A DNA stretch of 5,565 bases from Oscillospiraceae bacterium (GCA_902789835.1 CADAPN010000224.1:1-5565), one strand, 5' to 3'. Shown: positions 1 to 5,563, numbered from the stretch's first letter. Made by a program: numbers and translations. The notes: generated from the sequence alone by a model not told the origin.

Positions 1-40
1 GGCTTCACAGGGCCGTTCCCTCCACCACTCTTGATAAGGT
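1..40 (-). promoter_or_regulatory. S-box (SAM-I) riboswitch, 5' part, cut by window edge
   Basis: On the minus strand the sequence has the 5' core of the S-box aptamer: CTTATCAAGAG, then GGTGGAGGGA, then GGCCC and TGAAGCC. These are the landmark elements of the SAM-I class: the kink-turn side of P2, the GGAGGGA segment and the start of the P3 region. The P3/P4 half, the closing P1 strand and any terminator/antiterminator lie beyond position 1. Riboswitches of this class bind S-adenosylmethionine and usually terminate transcription of methionine biosynthesis, SAM synthetase or methionine transport genes. The controlled gene should therefore lie just outside the left edge and be read leftward. 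The promoter at 58-85 places the transcript start about ten bases upstream of the aptamer, as usual for leader riboswitches. Confidence 0.9.
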
Positions 41-55
41 GTTTAATTGTTAAAC
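41..55. repeat. Perfect 6-bp inverted repeat near the riboswitch transcript start
   Basis: The sequence GTTTAA-TTG-TTAAAC is a 15-bp palindrome with a 3-bp centre. It lies directly between the -10 box (58-63) and the riboswitch aptamer (about 40), so it overlaps the expected transcription start. A repressor operator at this position is possible, but AT-rich palindromes of this size also occur by chance. It could instead be an unstructured leader. Confidence 0.35.
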
Positions 56-57
56 GT

Positions 58-85
58 ATTATATCAGGTTTTTCCGGCTTGTCAA
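58..85 (-). promoter_or_regulatory. Sigma-A promoter for the riboswitch-controlled transcript
   Basis: Reading leftward there is TTGACA (85-80), a 16-bp spacer, then TATAAT (63-58). Both hexamers match the housekeeping consensus exactly. The -35 box overlaps the mobB stop codon (84-82), so the promoter sits immediately after the molybdenum-cofactor operon with no visible terminator between them. The expected start is near position 51, just upstream of the S-box aptamer. Confidence 0.85.
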
Positions 86-624
86 CAGCCGATTTGACCA
101 GTCCGGTCCAAAACCGGGGCCTCAAACATCTTCAAATTCTCCAGAATGAACGCCGCGATCCCTTTTACGTCATCCGGGTGAAATACAGGGATCTCCGCTT
201 TGACTGTCTCGTCGTCCGTCACCAAGGCCGCAAAGCGCTCTGGCGCATCCGGAAAGCCCTTCCCCGTCTCCCGGCGCATGATGCCGATCCGGGCATAGGA
301 ATTGTGCTTGTATCCCTCGATCAGGATGAGCTGTGCATCTGTAAGCAGCGCCGCGGCGCGGACGGATTCCTCCAGGGTCAGGGGCTTTCCGAGAAAGATC
401 GCGCTCTCAGACGGTCCGTTTACGAGGGAGCAGGCTGTTCCCGCCGCCGAAAAGCGCTGAGAGTCTTTCCCGTCCGTATCGAAGCGCAGCCCGTGGGCGT
501 CGTGCTTGATGACGGCGGTCCGTATCCCCTCCTGTTCCAGCAGAGGGATCAGTCTCTCGATCAGAGTTGTCTTTCCGGATCCGGAATAGCCTGCAAAGCC
601 AAGGATACTGACTGCTCTTTTCAC
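82..624 (-). CDS. mobB: MobB, molybdopterin-guanine dinucleotide biosynthesis GTP-binding protein
   Basis: A 180-residue P-loop protein of normal MobB length. The Walker A loop is GYSGSGKT at residues 12-19, followed by the family's VIKHDAHG (38-45), the DGKDS motif (51-55) and a hydrophobic strand ending in LILIEGYK (99-106) in the Walker B position. MobB is a GTP-binding accessory factor in converting Mo-molybdopterin to the dinucleotide form, acting with MobA in the cytoplasm. The start is GTG at 624, supported by AAAGGTG at 638-632 seven bases upstream. It follows moeA closely, by 4 bases from the present stop or 15 from the inferred ancestral stop, so the two are almost certainly one operon. 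The last ~16 residues (KMFEAPVLDRTGQIGC) extend past the conserved core, and I see no lesion. The stop codon overlaps the -35 box of the next promoter. Confidence 0.93.
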   Translation of the reverse strand: MKRAVSILGFAGYSGSGKTTLIERLIPLLEQEGIRTAVIKHDAHGLRFDTDGKDSQRFSAAGTACSLVNGPSESAIFLGKPLTLEESVRAAALLTDAQLILIEGYKHNSYARIGIMRRETGKGFPDAPERFAALVTDDETVKAEIPVFHPDDVKGIAAFILENLKMFEAPVLDRTGQIGC

Positions 625-628
625 GCGC

Positions 629-1825
629 TTACACCTTTCTTATCTCAGGAAAAAGCCTCTGAGCTCTGTCCCGGCTCGCCACGTCGCAGCCGATCAGCCC
701 GCTGATCATGACATTTCCCTGCCCCTTGGACAGACGCATCCGAACCGTACCGTCGGACAGTTCCAGGAAGCCGCGCAGCATGCGGTTGTTCGGGCTCGCT
801 TTTCCGAAACGCTCTGCCAGGCGGATCGGAAATTCACGAATTTCATAGTCTGCAAGGCCGCAGAGCTTCCGAAACGCAGGCATGGCAATGGCATAAAAGT
901 TTGTGATGGAAGAGGCCGGGTTTCCTGACAGCCCGCAGATCAGCTTTCCGTTCTTCTGTCCGTAGGCGCAGGCCATACCGGGCTTCAGGTCAACTTTGCG
1001 AAAGAAAATCTCCGCGCCGATCGCTTCCATGGCGGCCGGCGTCAGGTCATAGTCTCCGACCGATACGCCGCCTGTGGTCACCACGGCGTCACACTCTGCC
1101 AGGCTCTTCTCCAGCCCCTCGGCGATCGCCTCCACACTGTCGCTCACCGCGCGGTAATAGACCGGCTCCGCCCCCTGGTCCCGGATGGCGCCTGCCATGC
1201 TGTAGCTGTTTGTATCGTGGATCTTTCCCGGTGCCAGGTCATGCCCCAGTTCTACCAGCTCGCTCCCGGTAGCCAGCACCGCAACGCGCGGCCGCCGATA
1301 GACCAGCGGTCTGGTAATATTCTGCGCTGCCAGCGAGCCCATCACACCGGGATCGATCAGCGTTCCCTTTTCTGTGAGCAGACTGCCCTTTCGGATATCC
1401 TCTCCGATCCTAACGATATTGGTCCCGGAAGCACAGGAAGAGAACAGCGTCACCGTCTCTTCGGTGAATTCGGTGTGCTCAAACGGAACCACCGCATCTC
1501 CTCCCTCGGGAATTGGCGCACCGGTCAGGATTTTTGACGCCATCCCCGCTGTGATCGGAAAGCGCGGTACGCCGGATGCCGGGATTTCTTCAAGGATCCG
1601 AAGGCTTACCGGCGTCTCCCTTGAGGCGCTTCGGCTGTCCTCCGCCCGAAAAACATAGCCGTCAAAGGGGGAACGGTCAAAGGGCGGGACATTCTGCGCA
1701 GCGATCAGATTCTCCGCCAGGATCCGGCCGGCGGAGAGCTCGATGGGGCAGAGCTCGGTCCCCACCGGGGAAATGAAGTCGGTTACGATTCTTCGGCCTT
1801 CCAGATACGGCGTAACAGTCGGCAT
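629..1825 (-). CDS. moeA: MoeA, molybdopterin molybdotransferase, C-terminus frameshifted
   Basis: MoeA inserts molybdate into adenylylated molybdopterin. The 398-residue product shows the family landmarks: SPFDGY at 52-57, KILTGAPIPEGGDAV at 98-112, the ATGSEL start of the MoCF-binding domain at 185-190, TTGGVSVGDYD at 250-260 and GLSGNPASS at 298-306. The ATG at 1825 is chosen because an AAGGA motif stands six bases upstream and MPTVTPYLEGRRIV matches the usual N-terminus. An in-frame TTG at 1906 lies inside the -35 box and cannot be the start. The conserved reading stops at GCDV (379-382). The last 16 residues are unlike the family. In another frame, directly after this point, stands the normal family ending AGTELRGFFLR-stop (675-640). 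A short out-of-frame deletion in C-terminal domain IV is inferred. Activity could survive or be lost. Confidence 0.9.
   Translation of the reverse strand: MPTVTPYLEGRRIVTDFISPVGTELCPIELSAGRILAENLIAAQNVPPFDRSPFDGYVFRAEDSRSASRETPVSLRILEEIPASGVPRFPITAGMASKILTGAPIPEGGDAVVPFEHTEFTEETVTLFSSCASGTNIVRIGEDIRKGSLLTEKGTLIDPGVMGSLAAQNITRPLVYRRPRVAVLATGSELVELGHDLAPGKIHDTNSYSMAGAIRDQGAEPVYYRAVSDSVEAIAEGLEKSLAECDAVVTTGGVSVGDYDLTPAAMEAIGAEIFFRKVDLKPGMACAYGQKNGKLICGLSGNPASSITNFYAIAMPAFRKLCGLADYEIREFPIRLAERFGKASPNNRMLRGFLELSDGTVRMRLSKGQGNVMISGLIGCDVASRDRAQRLFPEIRKV
632..638 (-). promoter_or_regulatory. Ribosome binding site of mobB
   Basis: AAAGGTG lies seven bases before the GTG at 624. No ATG gives an equally good reading, and the following residues KRAVSILGFAGYSGSGKT match the normal MobB N-terminus, so this site fixes the GTG start. 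The site overlaps the extended 3' end of the shifted moeA frame. Confidence 0.6.
640..675 (-). other. Out-of-frame remnant of the normal MoeA C-terminus
   Basis: Codons 675-640 read AGTELRGFFLR then TAA, the expected end of clostridial MoeA (pattern AGTxLxGFLL). They sit in a different frame from the upstream coding sequence. The family stretch between GCDV and AGT, usually like (L)AxIPAGSGPL, is absent. From the frame offset the missing length should be 3n+2 bases. Comparison with the usual residue spacing suggests roughly 30-35 bases. The inferred ancestral stop at 642-640 would leave 15 bases before mobB. Confidence 0.8.
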
Positions 1826-1831
1826 GACAGT

Positions 1832-1836
1832 TCCTT
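1832..1836 (-). promoter_or_regulatory. Ribosome binding site of moeA
   Basis: AAGGA within GGAAAGGAAC lies six bases before the ATG at 1825. It decides the moeA start over the longer in-frame reading that begins at 1906. Confidence 0.7.
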
Positions 1837-1877
1837 TCCGCGGTCCCTCCGGACCGGCAGATATCATTATCACGGTC

Positions 1878-1906
1878 ATTATAGCCGCTCCCTCTGTCAG
1901 CGTCAA
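1878..1906 (-). promoter_or_regulatory. Sigma-A promoter of the moeA-mobB operon
   Basis: Reading leftward: TTGACG (1906-1901), a 17-bp spacer, then a perfect TATAAT (1883-1878). The predicted start is near 1871, giving a leader of about 45 bases before the moeA ATG. I see no riboswitch in so short a leader, for example no molybdenum-cofactor motobox. Because moeA-mobB has its own promoter and the beta-helix gene upstream ends in a hairpin, the two operons look independent. Confidence 0.85.
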
Positions 1907-1967
1907 TCGCTATTTCTTTCCCTGTTCGATCCTTATATTTCTCTCTTTCACACCCGGGAAAAGGTGG

Positions 1968-2004
1968 AAGCAGGCCCCGGAGCTGTGTGCTTCGAGGCCT
2001 GCTT
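1968..2004 (-). terminator. Candidate intrinsic terminator after the beta-helix gene
   Basis: A perfect 9-bp stem (AAGCAGGCC with GGCCTGCTT; arms 2004-1996 and 1976-1968) with a 19-base loop starts 13 bases after the beta-helix stop codon. On the minus-strand transcript the T-run (CCACCTTTT) begins five bases after the stem, which is weak. On the plus strand the hairpin is followed directly by TTTTCTGGTTTTG, so it would work better in that direction or in both. Its position at the junction of two co-directional operons supports the terminator reading. Confidence 0.55.
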
Positions 2005-2017
2005 TTCTGGTTTTGTT

Positions 2018-3592
2018 CTATTCTGCGGCGTCGGTCGTTTCCGACTCTGCCGGGAGCCCGTCATTCTGCTCGGATTCCGGCCGGAAGCGCATATGGCCCC
2101 AGTTCATCGGACCGCCGAAGCCCTCGCTCTGGGCGTCACCGAAGGATGCGGAAACCGAGTCCAGGGTGATTTCTTCAACACTGTCGCCGATGGCGATAAG
2201 ATAAGTCTCTCCGATCTGCATTTCCGGGCAGCTGATTGCCACGGACGAGAAGCTGCACGGCGCTTCATAGCTCAGAATAACGTTTCCTTCGCTGTCTTCC
2301 AGGGCAACTGTCGTCCCGGCAGGCGCCCCGCGCTTGATGTTGTACAGGATGGAGCACTGACTTGAGCTGTCATCAAAGCCCTCTGCCATGGCATAGCTTC
2401 CGCAGGCGATGACCTCGCCGCCGCTGATTTCCATGACGCCTCCGCTCTCACTGCCGTAGTCCAGCGCGCTGTTGCTGCCGCTGTTGGTTAGGCTCACGCG
2501 GATCACACCGCCGGAGATGATGATGTCTCCGTTGGAATCCAGTCCGTCTGCGTCCCGGGCAACACTGTTGATGACGGTTAAGCTGCCGCCGCTGACATGG
2601 ATCCAGGTCTCGGTGTTCTCCGTCATCTCGCTCGAGGCGGCATCCTGCATCGTCATCGCCGGACGCTCCCCTGCGGCAGTATCCGTGCCGGGTTCATGCC
2701 GTTCTTCCCCGCTTCCCATCACAGGGGCCTCGGACCCGACGGCTCCGTTCTCGTCCGGCATCATGGGCGGCTCGGGTCTCTCGTTTCCGTTTTCATCCGG
2801 CATCATCGGCGGCTCGAATCCGCCATCCTCCTCTTCACCGGCCTGTCCGGGCATCCCTGAACCGGGTCCGCCGAACATGCCGCCCGGCCCTCCGATGAAG
2901 CCGCCTCTGCCGCCAAAGCCTGCCCCGCCGAAGCTGTCCGTACCTCCGTTTGCGTTGAGGCCGTCGTCCTCCGGATAAATTGTGATCTCACCGCCGCTCA
3001 CGTCAATCGTGACCGCTTCGATGCCCTCGTAGCAGCTCGGGATCTGAACGGTCCCGCCTCGGATCTCCACCGCCGTATCGGAATGAATCCCATCGTCCCT
3101 GGTTGTGATGGCGAGTTTTCCGTCTTCCATCCAGAACAGGCCTGCTGTCGATATGCCGTCGTCTTCCGCGTCGATTTCGACGTTTCCGCCGGCCAGCGTT
3201 ACGGTGTTTTCTGCGGCGATCCCCTTATCCGTCGCTGTGATCTGAACGGTTCCGCCCGTAATTTCAAGCATCCCCGTAACGCCGCCCGCGGAGATTCCGT
3301 CATCTCCGGCTTCCAGCGTCAGTGCGCCATTCAGGATTCGGATGTTGTTTTCCGCATTGATGCCGTCTCCCGTGGCGGTGACCGTCAATGTGCCGGATTC
3401 CCAATACAGTTCGCTCTCCAATCCCGTGAGGGAGATGCCGTCGTCTCCGGCTTTCAGCTTCAGCTGCGTCTCCATGATACGGAGGTTGTCGTTGACGTGA
3501 AGAGCATCCGCCGCAGCATCCACGGTGATGGTCCCGCCGGTGAGGACGAGCTCGTCATTGCAGACAATTCCGCTCTCTTCCGCTGCCGTCAC
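2018..3592 (-). CDS. Carbohydrate-binding beta-helix protein (Cthe_2159 / DUF4353 type), 3' fragment
   Basis: This 524-residue frame is the main body of one surface protein whose 5' end is at 4094-3555. The first open codons of the frame, upstream of the GTG at 3592, already read DLTINGSGSLT (from 3625). A TGA at 3634-3632 closes the frame, and no ribosome binding site precedes 3592, so this is not an independent gene. Residues 1-216 are short beta-helix rungs with recurring GDDGIS / DDGIH / GGTVQI elements, as in the parallel beta-helix family around Cthe_2159, whose characterised member binds acidic polysaccharide. Residues 217-260 are Gly-rich and 256-326 Glu/Pro/Met-rich. The helix resumes at about 330 (WIHVSGGSLTV, DGLDSNGDIIISGG). 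A small beta domain with CPEMQIGETYLIAIGD ends the protein (about 415-485), then an acidic tail. Likely extracellular. Confidence 0.8.
   Translation of the reverse strand: MTAAEESGIVCNDELVLTGGTITVDAAADALHVNDNLRIMETQLKLKAGDDGISLTGLESELYWESGTLTVTATGDGINAENNIRILNGALTLEAGDDGISAGGVTGMLEITGGTVQITATDKGIAAENTVTLAGGNVEIDAEDDGISTAGLFWMEDGKLAITTRDDGIHSDTAVEIRGGTVQIPSCYEGIEAVTIDVSGGEITIYPEDDGLNANGGTDSFGGAGFGGRGGFIGGPGGMFGGPGSGMPGQAGEEEDGGFEPPMMPDENGNERPEPPMMPDENGAVGSEAPVMGSGEERHEPGTDTAAGERPAMTMQDAASSEMTENTETWIHVSGGSLTVINSVARDADGLDSNGDIIISGGVIRVSLTNSGSNSALDYGSESGGVMEISGGEVIACGSYAMAEGFDDSSSQCSILYNIKRGAPAGTTVALEDSEGNVILSYEAPCSFSSVAISCPEMQIGETYLIAIGDSVEEITLDSVSASFGDAQSEGFGGPMNWGHMRFRPESEQNDGLPAESETTDAAE
2615..2944 (-). 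repeat. Low-complexity Gly-rich and Pro/Glu-rich loop inside the beta-helix protein
   Basis: The region codes for GGxGG-type repeats followed by an acidic Pro/Met-rich stretch. It includes two exact copies of PPMMPDENG (2812-2786 and 2770-2744; 42 bases apart) and two more diverged neighbours (GSEAPVM, GERPAM). It interrupts the beta-helix between two rung blocks, a usual layout in this family, and is likely a flexible loop or linker. The close repeats make it prone to length variation. Confidence 0.65.
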
Positions 3593-4094
3593 GGTCAGGC
3601 TGCCGCTTCCGTTGATCGTCAGATCCCGTGGTCAGGCGGTTATCGCTGCCCTCTGCCAGCGTGAGGAACACCTTATCCGCCTGTTCCACATCGAAGCACG
3701 CCCCCGTCGAGCAGGTGATGTCGGCACCGTCCAGCATGATCCAGATCTTGGCGCTGCTGTCTGTGTCTACAATCACGCTTCCGTCTGTCAGAGTGCCGGA
3801 AATCACATACTTTCCCTTTCCGGTGATCATGACGCTGCCGTCAAAGGCGTAGGCGCCGCCTCCGAATACGGAGACCTCGTCTCCGTCCAGTGTGATCCTC
3901 GTTGCACGCGCGGTATCCCAGGCTCCGTTCTTATCGTTCTCCGTGAAAAGGACGGCATGCCCGTAGGCCTCCGCGTCCTCATCCACGATCACCTGAATTC
4001 CATAGGCCTCCCCGTTCATGAACAGGACGGTGATCAGCAGCGTCAGCACGAGCACGACAACACAGATCGCATCAAAATATCGATGTGTTGACAT
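3555..4094 (-). CDS. Carbohydrate-binding beta-helix protein (Cthe_2159 / DUF4353 type), 5' fragment
   Basis: The N-terminal piece of the protein continued at 3625-2018. It starts at ATG 4094 with AGGAGG at 4109-4104 nine bases upstream. A hydrophobic segment at residues 10-26 (ICVVVLVLTLLITVLFM) after a short polar start is an uncleaved signal anchor or signal peptide, so the rest should be outside the membrane. Residues 92-150 carry the family core GKYVISGTLTDGSVIVD, KIWIMLDGADITC and VEQADKVFLTLAEGS. Homology ends at LTTGS (158). The following 21 residues (DDQRKRQ and on) are an out-of-frame reading of the downstream DLTINGSGSLTV codons. The family stretch that normally joins the two, ending in a pattern like AIFxxDDLTINGSG, is missing. 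The best reading is one broken gene of about 700 codons. As sequenced, only a truncated 179-residue product would be made. Confidence 0.82.
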   Translation of the reverse strand: MSTHRYFDAICVVVLVLTLLITVLFMNGEAYGIQVIVDEDAEAYGHAVLFTENDKNGAWDTARATRITLDGDEVSVFGGGAYAFDGSVMITGKGKYVISGTLTDGSVIVDTDSSAKIWIMLDGADITCSTGACFDVEQADKVFLTLAEGSDNRLTTGSDDQRKRQPDRDGSGRERNCLQ

Positions 4095-4103
4095 GATCCC
4101 GGA

Positions 4104-4109
4104 CCTCCT
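4104..4109 (-). promoter_or_regulatory. Ribosome binding site of the beta-helix gene
   Basis: A full AGGAGG stands nine bases before the ATG at 4094 and touches the stop codon of the DUF4956 gene (4111-4109). This fixes the start and suggests translation coupled to the upstream gene. Confidence 0.75.
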
Positions 4110-4780
4110 CAGCCCATGTAGTCTCCGTTGTAGCTGACCAGTACGGCAGACCGAACCCCCTCCATCTCCGAAAGTTCATTGATAAAGTCGGTGTCGGTAT
4201 CCCGCAGCCGGACCTCGAGGTTCAGCTCCACCGCGCCCTTGCGGGCGGTCTTGCTCTTGACCGTGCAGCGTCTGGTGTGCTGCCGAAGCGCGTCAAGGGC
4301 CTTCTCTTCACTTTCGTGACCGTCACATTCCAGCACCACAATGAAGGGATTGGTCATGTCCTTGCGGTTGGCAAAGATCAGGATGATGATTCCGATAAAC
4401 AGACTTCCAAACACCGCCAGCGGGATCATCCCCGCCGCCAGTACGATGCCCACCGCGATTGCCCAGAACAGGAAGGCGATGTCCATCGGCTCCTTGATCG
4501 CCGTGCGGAAACGAACGATGGAAAGCGCGCCCACCATGCCGAGGGAGAGCACCACGTTCGATGTAACCGCAAGAATCACCAGCGTTGTGATCATCGTCAG
4601 CGCCACCAGCGTCACACCGAAGCTGGAGGAATACATCACGCCGGCGTAGGTCTTTTTATATACAAAAAAGATGAACAGCCCCAGTCCGAAGGCCAGCAGC
4701 AGCGCCAGCCCCATATCCAGAACGCTGATCGCGCTCACGTTTTCCAGAAAACTGGACTTAAAAGCATCTTGGAATGTCAT
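4109..4780 (-). CDS. DUF4956 domain-containing membrane protein
   Basis: A complete 223-residue protein. Hydrophobic segments at about 20-40, 54-80 and 101-137 (possibly two helices in the last) place the first two thirds in the membrane. The soluble C-terminal domain (about 140-223) ends in VLVSYNGDYMG. The conserved loop GMVGALSIVRFRTAIKEP (81-98) between membrane segments is the family signature. I know no established biochemical function. Genes of this family commonly sit beside VTC-domain proteins and beta-helix or CotH-like surface proteins, as here, which suggests a shared envelope process. The ATG at 4780 has AAAAGGAG (4796-4789) eight bases upstream. It overlaps the present stop of the VTC frame (ATGA), but that overlap is probably a by-product of the VTC frameshift. 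No lesion is seen in this gene. Confidence 0.9.
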   Translation of the reverse strand: MTFQDAFKSSFLENVSAISVLDMGLALLLAFGLGLFIFFVYKKTYAGVMYSSSFGVTLVALTMITTLVILAVTSNVVLSLGMVGALSIVRFRTAIKEPMDIAFLFWAIAVGIVLAAGMIPLAVFGSLFIGIIILIFANRKDMTNPFIVVLECDGHESEEKALDALRQHTRRCTVKSKTARKGAVELNLEVRLRDTDTDFINELSEMEGVRSAVLVSYNGDYMG

Positions 4781-5451
4781 CGTTTGATCTCCTTTTTTCT
4801 ATCTGTCTCAGCCGTAAATTCTGCACTGACCGCATCGCGGATGATATCCGGGAGGAACTCGTCCCACTTGACCTCCAGGATAATCCCGGCATCTCCCGCC
4901 GGGATGGTGACACAATCCGGGTTCAGAAAGTCTCTGCACGAGAGTGCGGTCCGGATGTCCCGGTCGAAGGTCACCCGCACGTTCCCCGGCCGGAAGACAT
5001 AGGGCTCCCGAACATAGTCGACGATGGTCTTCGGCCGCAGGCCCTGATTGCGCATCTTGCAGTAGAGCTCCTGCACCAGAGGCCGGTCACAGCTGCGCAT
5101 CCAGTCGAGATCCCCGTCGAGGATCTTCTGTACCTCTTCCGCGCTGAGTGCCGCGCTGTACTTGGTGCCGAGGCCGCTGCGGCGGCTCTTCTTCTCCAGA
5201 TGGATCATCGTTGTATCCCCGTTGTAGTAGCGGATGCGGAACTTTTCCCGCATGTTGACTCCGTCGATTTTCTCCCGCAGTGCCTTATCCCGGGCATTGT
5301 CAAAATACAGGCTCCGGATCAGATACTGCCCGCCCCGGGCGTGCTCGTCCGGTTTTGCGACGGCCCGCAGGCGCTGTCGGATCACCAGCAGATCTGTATA
5401 GTTGATCGCGTGCTTCCATTCATGCCGATAATGGGTCTCCAGCAGGCTCAC
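4777..5451 (-). CDS. VTC-domain polyphosphate-polymerase-like protein, C-terminus frameshifted
   Basis: The family is the bacterial VTC domain, a triphosphate-tunnel fold related to yeast Vtc4, which makes polyphosphate from ATP. From the GTG at 5451 (224 residues) the tunnel landmarks are IRSLYFDN (45-52), REKFRIRYYNGD (68-79), HLEKKSR (84-90), VRVTFDRD (158-165) and ILEVKWDEFLP (191-201). The start is uncertain. The GTG precedes the conserved YRHEWKHAINY and lies downstream of the promoter at 5508-5480, with only a purine-rich AGAGAGAAGAAG as ribosome site. An ATG at 5535 with AAGGAT upstream would add a basic 28-residue extension containing the promoter. Conserved sequence ends at LPDIIRDAV (200-208). 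The final residues SAEFTAETDRKKEIKR are a shifted reading of the usual CRIYG-stop ending. The missing stretch normally includes a SKY-type lysine motif, so activity is doubtful. Confidence 0.87.
   Translation of the reverse strand: MSLLETHYRHEWKHAINYTDLLVIRQRLRAVAKPDEHARGGQYLIRSLYFDNARDKALREKIDGVNMREKFRIRYYNGDTTMIHLEKKSRRSGLGTKYSAALSAEEVQKILDGDLDWMRSCDRPLVQELYCKMRNQGLRPKTIVDYVREPYVFRPGNVRVTFDRDIRTALSCRDFLNPDCVTIPAGDAGIILEVKWDEFLPDIIRDAVSAEFTAETDRKKEIKR
4789..4796 (-). promoter_or_regulatory. Ribosome binding site of the DUF4956 gene
   Basis: AAAAGGAG is spaced eight bases from the ATG at 4780. In the inferred ancestral arrangement it lies in a 27-base gap between the VTC stop (4810-4808) and this start. 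In the present sequence the shifted VTC frame runs through it. Confidence 0.7.
4808..4825 (-). other. Out-of-frame remnant of the VTC protein C-terminus
   Basis: Codons 4825-4808 read CRIYG then TGA, preceded by a CAG (Q) in the same frame. This is the usual last line of clostridial VTC-domain proteins (pattern SKYxxCRIYG-stop). It is offset in frame from IRDAV, which ends about ten bases upstream. The frame offset requires a missing length of 3n+1 bases. Family spacing suggests about 40-50 bases lost, covering the segment before CRIYG that normally carries AFSKY. Confidence 0.78.
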
Positions 5452-5479
5452 CTTCTTCTCTCTTCTGTCAGATTCTTGG

Positions 5480-5508
5480 ATTTTACCGTATTTCCTGTCC
5501 TTTTTCAA
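5480..5508 (-). promoter_or_regulatory. Sigma-A promoter of the VTC-DUF4956-beta-helix operon
   Basis: Reading leftward: TTGAAA (5508-5503), a 17-bp spacer, then TAAAAT (5485-5480). This is one mismatch from consensus in each hexamer with optimal spacing. The predicted start is near 5473, about 20 bases before the GTG at 5451. Tight gene spacing downstream (no other promoter-like pair seen between 5451 and 2018) suggests one transcript for all three genes. Confidence 0.7.
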
Positions 5509-5546
5509 GGATTTCTGCCGTGGCGGAAGAAACATTAACAAATTAT

Positions 5547-5563
5547 CCTTAGATTTACCTTAA
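5547..5563 (-). promoter_or_regulatory. Direct repeat resembling an OmpR-family response-regulator site
   Basis: TTAAGG (5563-5558), a 5-bp gap, and CTAAGG (5552-5547) form a tandem repeat with 11-bp spacing, about 40 bp upstream of the -35 box. Direct hexamers with an 11-bp period are typical of OmpR/PhoB-type regulators binding as head-to-tail dimers; the CiaR site TTTAAG-N5-TTTAAG is a similar case. The repeat is close to the window edge, so further copies or the regulator gene cannot be seen. The assignment is inference. Confidence 0.4.

Noticed and set aside
31..705. Plus-strand open frame (224 codons) across mobB
   Set aside because: It is antisense to a clear MobB, runs through the riboswitch promoter and has no family features.
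1826..1906. N-terminal extension of MoeA from the TTG at 1906
   Set aside because: The extension overlaps the -35 and -10 boxes and the expected transcript start, has no family similarity, and a good ribosome site precedes the ATG at 1825.
2744..2812. CRISPR-like or mobile short repeat
   Set aside because: The two copies are in-frame coding repeats (PPMMPDENG) within a low-complexity protein loop, with no spacer regularity.
3555..3620. Programmed ribosomal frameshift joining the two beta-helix frames
   Set aside because: No slippery heptamer or following stem is evident at the joint, and a conserved linker is missing as well. A frameshift alone would not restore the protein.
4277..5002. Plus-strand open frame (241 codons) across DUF4956 and the VTC end
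   Set aside because: It is His/Arg/Gln-rich, has no hydrophobic or domain pattern, and crosses the junction of two well-supported minus-strand genes; a shadow.
4774..5538. Long plus-strand open frame (254 codons) opposite the VTC gene
   Set aside because: It mirrors the VTC frame almost end to end, shows no recognisable domain, and its composition is that of an antisense shadow of a GC-rich gene.
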